DNA of 64,000 bases, from the NCBI GenBank assembly GCA_022496805.1, contig CM040091.1, positions 18,218,336 to 18,282,335 of the forward strand, given 5' to 3'. This DNA is from Pohlia nutans (lineage: Eukaryota > Streptophyta > Bryopsida > Bryales > Mniaceae). How positions within the stretch are numbered: the stretch's first letter is position 1; each line of letters begins with the position of its first letter. Of this stretch, positions 57,967 to 64,000 are shown piece after piece. Made by a program: the position numbers and the translations under genes. The notes under the pieces were generated by a model that had not been told where the DNA came from, ran no database searches, and saw only the letters and a program-made list of their open reading frames with translations.

Positions 57967-60162
57967 ATGGCGCCCCCGGCAGCGATTCCCGTCATGGACG
58001 ATTCCGCTGCTCTTTACATGAAGAAGCAGAAGCTCTCCGATCAGGCCATGTTCTTGAACTGCGATAGCTCATCACCACAATTCGCAAGTGCGGACCCTCT
58101 CAACTGGGCCAAGACGGCCGCCAAATTGCAAGGCAATCATCTGGACGAGATCAAGCAGATGGTGGCCACCTTCTTCGGCTCCACGGAAGTCGCCATCGAG
58201 GGCGTCAACCTCACCGTCGGCCAAGTCACCGCCATCGCGCGCAGACCCGCGGTGAACGTGGTGCTGGACGCCGCCAACGCCAAGGCGCGCGTGGACGAGT
58301 CGTCCAACTGGGTGCTCACCAAGATCATGAACGGCGGGGACATCTACGGCGTCACCACGGGATTCGGCGCCACGTCCCATCGCCGCACGCAGCAAGGCGT
58401 GGAGCTCCAGCGCGAGCTCATCCGCTTCCTCAACGCCGGAGTGCTCGTCAAGGGCCACTGCCTGCCCGCCGAGACCACCCGCGCCGCCATGCTGGTGCGC
58501 ACCAACACGTTGATGCAGGGCTACTCCGGCATCCGCTGGGAGATTCTGGAAGCCATGGAGAAGCTCCTGAACGCGCACGTCACGCCCAAGCTGCCCCTGC
58601 GCGGCACCGTCACGGCTTCCGGAGACCTGGTGCCCCTGTCGTACATCGCGGGCCTTCTCACGGCCAGGCCCAATTCCAGGGCCGTCACCGAAGATGGGCG
58701 CGAGGTGTCCGCGCTGGAGGGGTTGCGCATGGCGGGCGTGGACAAGGCGTTCGAGCTGCAGCCCAAGGAGGGGCTGGCGCTGGTGAACGGCACGGCCGTG
58801 GGCTCCGCGCTGGCGTCCACCGTGTGCTTCGACGCCAACGTGTTGGCTCTCCTGGCCGAGGTGTTGTCGGCATTGTTCTGCGAAGTGATGCAAGGCAAGC
58901 CGGAGTTCGCCGACCCGCTGACGCACAAGCTGAAGCACCACCCGGGCCAGATGGAGGCGGCCGCCGTGATGGAGTGGCTGCTGGAGGGCAGCGATTTCAT
59001 GAAGGCCGCGGCCAAGCTGAACGAGACGGATCCCCTGAAGAAGCCCAAGCAGGACCGGTACGCGCTGCGCACGTCGCCGCAATGGTTGGGTCCCCAGATC
59101 GAGGTGATCCGCAGCGCCACGCACGCCATTGAGCGCGAGATCAACTCCGTGAACGACAACCCCATCATCGACGCGGCGCGCGGCATCGCCCTGCACGGGG
59201 GCAACTTCCAGGGCACGCCCATCGGCGTGTCCATGGACAACATGCGGCTGGCCGTGGCCGCCATGGGCAAGCTCATGTTCGCGCAGTTCTCGGAGCTGGT
59301 GAACGACTACTACAACAACGGCTTGCCGTCCAACTTGAGCGGAGGACCCAACCCGAGCCTGGACTACGGCATGAAGGGCGCGGAGATCGCCATGGCGTCG
59401 TACCTGTCGGAGCTGAATTACCTGGCCAACCCGGTGACCACGCACGTGCAGAGCGCGGAGCAGCACAACCAGGACGTGAACTCGCTGGGCTTGGTGTCGG
59501 CGCGCAAGACGGAGGAGGCGGTGGAGATTCTGAAGCTGATGAGCTCCACGTTCTTGGTGGGGCTGTGCCAAGCCATCGACCTGCGGCATGTGGAGGAGAC
59601 CATGCAGGCGGCAGTGAAGCAGGTGGTGACGCAGGCGGCGAAGAAGACGCTGTTCATGGGCAAGGACGGTGCCCTGCTGCCGTCGCGGTTCTGCGAGAAG
59701 GACCTGCTGCTGGTGGTGGAGCGGCAGCCGGTGTTCAGCTACATCGACGACGCATCGTCGGAGACGTACCCTCTGATGGAGAAGCTGCGAGCAGTGCTGG
59801 TGAGCCACGCGCTGAAGCTGCACAAGGACGCGTCGGCGGCGGTGTTCGAGCAGATCCCCGTGTTCGAGGCGGAAGTGCAAGAGCGGTTGCGCATTGCGGT
59901 GCCGGTGGTGCGGGAAGCATACGACAACAAGGGGTTGTCGGCGGTGGGCAACAGGATCGAGGAGTGCCGGACTTATCCGTTGTACAAGTTCGTGAGGGCG
60001 GAGCTGGGGACGCAATTGCTGTCGGGATTGCGGACGGTGTCGCCGGGGACGGAGATCCAGAAGGTGTTCGAGGCCATGTCGGAGGGCAAGCTGATGAAGC
60101 CTCTTCTGCAGTGCGTGGAGGGGTGGAACGGAGCTCCCGGACCTTTCCCCAAGCAGCTGTGA
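57967..60162 (+). CDS. PAL: Phenylalanine ammonia-lyase (PAL4)
   Basis: Phenylalanine ammonia-lyase of 731 residues, intronless, cytosolic, with MIO triad Ala217-Ser218-Gly219, Tyr127 and Phe154. It is the last PAL of the array. It has Gly71 like PAL3 and ends PFPKQL instead of PFPKHL. Four or more silent and flank differences from 59,403 onward separate it from PAL2 and PAL3. Its 3' flank is clearly diverged from theirs, and no RPL29 fragment or CHS follows. The start ATG 57,967 corresponds to that of PAL1-3; the open frame further upstream reaches only a TTG (57,922). Confidence 0.97.
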   Translation: MAPPAAIPVMDDSAALYMKKQKLSDQAMFLNCDSSSPQFASADPLNWAKTAAKLQGNHLDEIKQMVATFFGSTEVAIEGVNLTVGQVTAIARRPAVNVVLDAANAKARVDESSNWVLTKIMNGGDIYGVTTGFGATSHRRTQQGVELQRELIRFLNAGVLVKGHCLPAETTRAAMLVRTNTLMQGYSGIRWEILEAMEKLLNAHVTPKLPLRGTVTASGDLVPLSYIAGLLTARPNSRAVTEDGREVSALEGLRMAGVDKAFELQPKEGLALVNGTAVGSALASTVCFDANVLALLAEVLSALFCEVMQGKPEFADPLTHKLKHHPGQMEAAAVMEWLLEGSDFMKAAAKLNETDPLKKPKQDRYALRTSPQWLGPQIEVIRSATHAIEREINSVNDNPIIDAARGIALHGGNFQGTPIGVSMDNMRLAVAAMGKLMFAQFSELVNDYYNNGLPSNLSGGPNPSLDYGMKGAEIAMASYLSELNYLANPVTTHVQSAEQHNQDVNSLGLVSARKTEEAVEILKLMSSTFLVGLCQAIDLRHVEETMQAAVKQVVTQAAKKTLFMGKDGALLPSRFCEKDLLLVVERQPVFSYIDDASSETYPLMEKLRAVLVSHALKLHKDASAAVFEQIPVFEAEVQERLRIAVPVVREAYDNKGLSAVGNRIEECRTYPLYKFVRAELGTQLLSGLRTVSPGTEIQKVFEAMSEGKLMKPLLQCVEGWNGAPGPFPKQL

Positions 60163-60460
60163 ATGATGGACAGGCAATTTCCTCAACACAATTTTGATTA
60201 ACATACACAGCAGGGTAGTTCATCAGGTCCCATATGTTTCAGATTGCTTCTGATCAATGCTTCTCCTATAAGGAGCCCAATTTGTAAATAGACGGTTCCA
60301 AATCAACGCAAGTCCAATGTGCCATTGGGCAGCGGATTCGGGCTGGAGGAAGATAGATGAAACAAGTCATTGTGAGCCAATTGCAAGCTCAAGGATGACC
60401 AGTAATAACATTCTTTGAACGCATTGTTCACATTCTTTTCCACAAAGCAGTCATCCGGTT
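60163..60460 (+). other. PAL4 3' flank
   Basis: Diverged relative of the PAL1-3 flanks ('attctttgaacgcattgttcac' is shared in fragments around 60,410). It presumably contains the 3' UTR. Confidence 0.5.
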
Positions 60461-60973
60461 CATATGAATACACGATCTCACTTGCAAATGTGTACTATGC
60501 TGTAGAATTCAAGAATCCACTGTGCCCTTGTCGTTGATTTTAGAAGTAGAATGGAATTGCAATCCATCCACAGCGCTCGACCATTTCTGCTGATACTTGG
60601 AAGCAGCAGTCTTTGAAATCTGTGGATTCGATAGTACGCTCTGGAAATCAGACTGATTGAGAGGCCTACGCTTCATCCAATAGATTCGGAACGGCCATGT
60701 CAGCCGCTTCTTTACAAAATTCTGTCTTGAAAGTCCGACCCACTGTAACCCTCGGTTAAGGCAGCAAGTTGATTGATGTCTAAACTGTTCATATTTCTCA
60801 CCCTTAAGAATAACCCTCAACATGCTATTGCGTTGTTTCTTGTCAGGCAGGCCCACTGCGGGTTCATGATATATGAATGCATGATCTCACTTGCACAATG
60901 TGCACTAGTCAATAGAATTCAACAAACGAGTGTGACCTGGTAGTTGATTGTAAGTGTAGAATGGAGTTGCAAT
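60461..60973. repeat. ~105-bp direct repeat (60,461-60,565 and 60,868-60,973)
   Basis: Both copies carry 'gatctcacttgcaaatgtg' or a close variant, 'tagaattcaa' and 'tagaatgga(a/g)ttgcaat'. They are about 407 bp apart and bracket a short minus-strand ORF. Confidence 0.6.
60509..60856 (-). CDS. Hypothetical 115-codon ORF downstream of PAL4
   Basis: The ORF is basic, with blocks such as KKRLTWPFRIYWMKRRPL and SKTAASKYQQKWSS that look more protein-like than most short ORFs here. I do not recognise the family. It has no signal peptide or membrane helix. Its C-terminal part overlaps the first copy of a 105-bp direct repeat. It could be the last exon of a gene, a captured fragment or chance. Confidence 0.25.
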   Translation of the reverse strand: MGLPDKKQRNSMLRVILKGEKYEQFRHQSTCCLNRGLQWVGLSRQNFVKKRLTWPFRIYWMKRRPLNQSDFQSVLSNPQISKTAASKYQQKWSSAVDGLQFHSTSKINDKGTVDS

Positions 60974-61402
60974 GTGTGCGCATTTAAAAGTATGCGTTTC
61001 TGCCATATGAGCACACTTTGAAAATATGTATCATAAGAGAATCTTCACTTACATCCACTTTTCTAAGTAATGAAGAAATGCCATTTGTTTTCCATGAGTT
61101 TTGGGACTACAGTGTTATTTCCACACAAACTTAGTTTATAATTGTAACTTGACTGTGGTTCCATTGCAAAAGGGGTTGGCTCCCATTGCTCTATTATGCT
61201 GTGGAGAAACAGTAATCAGATCAGGAAATTCACCATGACCCTATTTGAGAAATGTCATCGTCATGGCAACCAGAGACCCATCGTGTTGCAGCGTTAAAAT
61301 GTCAGAATTCTGAGGCCCCGCGAGGAAGGAGAAACACCAACATACTTATACATAGCTCGAATGCCAGCAAAAGCATGTCTACAATTTGCAATTCAGTACT
61401 CC
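60974..61402. other. Intergenic DNA, nothing recognised
   Basis: No gene, RNA or repeat was seen. Relative to the PAL2 flank, 60,500-62,150 is extra DNA. Confidence 0.45.
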
Positions 61403-61735
61403 GTATCAAGAGTTTCACAAGAAGTTTAAAGTGGATTCCCTGTGACGTTTTCCCTACATACACAGGGAATCCACTTTAAACTTCTTGTGAAACTCTTGAT
61501 ACAAATTCCCTGTGTATGTAGGGAAAACGTCACAGGGAATTTGTAAAAAGACAAAGGGGGAGAACAAAGACACACATGGAAAAGTGAGACACAGGGAGCA
61601 CTCAATTTTCCCTGTGCGTCTCAATATTCTTTGTGTGTCTTTGTTCTTTCCTGTGGACTCTTTACAAATTCCCTGTGTGAATTTCATTCACACAGGAAAT
61701 ACACACGGAAACACACATGGAATCCACTTTAAGCT
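61403..61735. repeat. Compound palindromic zone with two mutually exclusive hairpins
   Basis: Arms 61,403-61,444 and 61,461-61,502 are perfect 42-bp inverted copies. A second pair, 61,435-61,470 and 61,505-61,540, are perfect 36-bp inverted copies and overlap the first pair, so only one hairpin can form at a time. A third, imperfect inverted repeat spans 61,539-61,673 ('caaagacacac' with 'gtgtgtctttg'). The motif ATTCCCTGTG or its complement recurs throughout. Confidence 0.85.
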
Positions 61736-61762
61736 CCTGGTGTTTCCCATTTCTGAAAGGAT

Positions 61763-61965
61763 TAAGGTAGGAGCACCCAATTCCGATAGTGAACCCAATG
61801 CCGATAATTTCTAGTCATCTGAGAACGTAAATCTAGGTACACCATAGATAGCTTATCATTTTGGTCAACAAACAATAAGAGCTCTATGACGTGCTTAGAT
61901 TTTCGTTCTGAAAGGACTACCTTGTGTAGAAATTATCGGCATTGGGATTGGGTGCTCCTACCTTA
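61763..61965. mobile_element. Small MITE with TA (or TTA) target site
   Basis: The element at about 61,765-61,963 starts AGGTAGGAGCACCCAATTCC and ends GGGTGCTCCTACCT, flanked by TA on both sides. The subterminal parts 'caatgccgataatttct' and 'agaaattatcggcattg' also pair. It is ~199 bp with no coding capacity. The superfamily could be Tc1/mariner (TA) or PIF/Harbinger (TTA). Confidence 0.65.
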
Positions 61966-62801
61966 TATTTGAAATGGCACACTGGTACACATACACGATA
62001 ACAGAGGATGATGAATATTTTTGAATCAGGGTGAATAACTATAAATTCAGCTGCTGAAGTATTACAGTCCATCCTCATCAATGCACAATTCTAACAGTCA
62101 GCTATAGAATGAGGCTCTGGGTTAATACAGGTAAAATGACGAGAATACAGGTAATTAGGGAATTGTCATTTGAATTGATGCAAGAGTTTAGACCCACTAC
62201 AATGCAATGGGAGTAGTACGAAGTGCTTAATCACTGATGGTGTACATGACGGAATGTGAAATCTGCACCTGGCTTGTCGGGTTGTTGGTTTGTAGCGAAA
62301 TGGTTGTTATGTCGTCCCCTTTAATTGGAGTTACAGAATAAGACCTTTTTGGAACCCTCTTACATCAATTTCTGTAGCCCGAGGTAACTGTCACAATATT
62401 CCACTTATTGTTGAAGCTCATCCTACCACAGGATGATCACCTTAATATGTAAACTTGTGTTACTACTCTGAATTCACATGGTTAACCAGCCGTGAGGTTT
62501 GAAATATTAAATCCACTAATGCAGTGAACACGATTATCGTAGGCTGGCCATTGATCACACTTATGAAGTTGAAATTTGTGTTGAATGATTTGAAGTTTCT
62601 TACAACTATAGAGGATTGAGTCATTAAACCTTGCACCAAAAATGGTTCAGGAATCAAGTTATATCTTGTGGTTTATAAATTATTCAGTGATGAACATTCA
62701 AACTTTCAGTAAAAACATGTGGTTCAATCCCTCCAGTTCTAAGTGCTAATAAAGTCGTGTCTTAGACTTGCCGATGATTATTCCACACTTGCGGATGATT
62801 A
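61966..62801. other. End of PAL-unit homology, then anonymous DNA
   Basis: 62,155-62,225 aligns with 41,200-41,275 of the PAL2 unit ('gggaattgtcatttgaatt'). Homology then ends, and no RPL29 fragment follows. The rest shows nothing recognisable. Confidence 0.5.
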
Positions 62802-62805
62802 TTAA

Positions 62806-63931
62806 CCCTTTAACCCCTAATTGCCCAATCATGCATATTTTGCTTGATGTACAGATTTCATCCGTAGTTTCTCATCCATCATGGACTTTTTGTAGTGTGA
62901 TTTTTTTACTGAAATTTTTATGGGAAGTTAGCTTCATGTATGTGTGATCCGATAAAAAAGGAAACAATTTTTGAAAAAAATTATGCTTCATTTCGTGTTG
63001 CAGTGTTTCACCCAAGATTTTGGTCTAAAATTGTTCTTGACAAAATTAACTCATAAAATCAAGCATCTAAAAGATCTCCAAAAATCACAACACAAAGAGT
63101 ACTACATTATAACCCATCACAACAAATTTCATCCACATATTATCAATATTTTATTTGTAATCGAATTACAAAATATTTTTTTATTTTATGTTTCAAAATT
63201 TATAGAAAAATATAGTGATAGAAATCATAATTCTAACCGTATGGATAGAATCTAAAATTCAAAATGTATAACTTTTATTCATACATCAAATTCCAAATAT
63301 TCATATTAGTTTCATGTTATGATACATCTTTGCAAAACTGCCCAAACTAGACATTTAGGAATTAAGGTCTTAGAAACATTGAGGGCATTTAGGGGTTAAG
63401 GTCCCAATTCAACACTATTTTCAAAGAAACGTTATAAAATGTTAGATGAATACCAAAAATGGAGTTGATGTACAAAGCAAAGTTGTAAATGTCAAGGTGA
63501 AGGTCACATTTGTACGGTTGAATTTATCATATTTTTTATTAACTATTTTTAATTATTTTTGGAAGGTTTTCTCCTGAAATTCAATTAAAAATGCCGCATT
63601 AACACACAAAAAAAAATTAAATATTGTAACGAAATTGGAATAATATGCTCTATGAGATGGTATGGTTCCCATTATTTGATTCTACTTATTTTGGAAAATC
63701 ATGTTTTAAGTCACACTTTTTGATCTAAGAATGAAACTTGACATAAACCAATTGTGTAATTTTTCCAAAAATCATAATAACCCATTTTAAAAATCCGAAC
63801 CGTACAATAGATAGTAAACTTGCACAGAACCAAGAGAAATTTATGTAGATGAAAACTGTCCAATTTGGATGAGAACCGAACACCTTCAATCTATTCGTCG
63901 TCCAAATATTGGACGCAGGAGCGTCAAAGGG
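62806..63931 (-). mobile_element. TTAA-type element, family T-e, split by a T-f copy
   Basis: Reverse-complement T-e. Its terminus CCCT sits at 62,806-62,809. The body resumes at 63,400 ('ggtcccaattcaacac') and runs to GCGTCAAAGGG at 63,931, followed by TTCA (mutated TTAA). The left TTAA is 62,802-62,805. The T-f element has inserted in the TTAA that belongs to the T-e terminus. Confidence 0.72.
62814..63395 (+). mobile_element. TTAA-flanked element, family T-f, nested in T-e
   Basis: TTAA at 62,810-62,813 and 63,396-63,399. The ends are CCCCTAATTGCCCAATC and GAGGGCATTTAGGGG. It is 582 bp and homologous to 18,863-19,430. Confidence 0.83.
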
Positions 63932-64000
63932 TTCAGATGGCTTTCCATTGAGTATTTGCACATTTGGATCCTTTCCATTCGTGCCTTATTCAAAATGAGG

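Overview
This window is nuclear DNA of a land plant, most likely a bryophyte and probably a moss. Four intronless phenylalanine ammonia-lyase (PAL) genes, three chalcone synthase (CHS) genes with the classic phase-1 intron in a Cys codon, and one nuclear gene for plastid ribosomal protein uL29 lie in AT-rich, transposon-filled DNA. The CHS proteins keep the moss-type numbering Cys170/His309/Asn342 and have Ser where flowering-plant CHS has Cys341. Genus cannot be fixed from sequence alone.

Layout. (1) 1-3,898: AT-rich DNA with a partial TTAA-flanked element, a ~175-bp tandem repeat and a duplicated 255-bp block. (2) 3,899-10,035: an inverted block with PAL1 (-), a decayed RPL29 fragment and a young Mutator-like insertion. 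(3) 10,036-20,681: no gene; a dense mosaic of small DNA transposons, mostly flanked by TTAA with CCC...GGG ends. (4) 20,984-22,435: the intact RPL29 gene. (5) 22,436-27,870: more transposons. (6) 27,870-62,230: the main array CHS1(-) PAL2(+) RPL29psi CHS2(-) PAL3(+) RPL29psi CHS3(-) PAL4(+). (7) 62,231-64,000: anonymous DNA and nested TTAA elements.

PAL makes trans-cinnamate from phenylalanine and CHS condenses the derived CoA ester with malonyl-CoA. The array therefore links the entry step of phenylpropanoid metabolism to the entry step of flavonoid metabolism. PAL and CHS converge within a unit and diverge between units. PAL2-4 share a TGACGTCA element upstream of TATA, and the CHS promoters share a CACGTG G-box.

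Two observations stand out. First, the CHS2-PAL3 and CHS3-PAL4 units are copies offset by exactly 9,675 bp, and PAL3 is a chimera (5' part like PAL4, 3' part like PAL2), as expected from unequal crossing over inside PAL. Second, because blocks are duplicated, many transposon insertions have an empty counterpart in the same window. This confirms target-site duplications for Mutator-, CACTA-, hAT-, PIF/Harbinger- and TTAA-specific (piggyBac-like) elements. The TTAA group has about 16 copies, and members insert into the TTAA inside each other's termini. No transposase gene was seen. Comparisons were done by eye; no alignment or database search was run.
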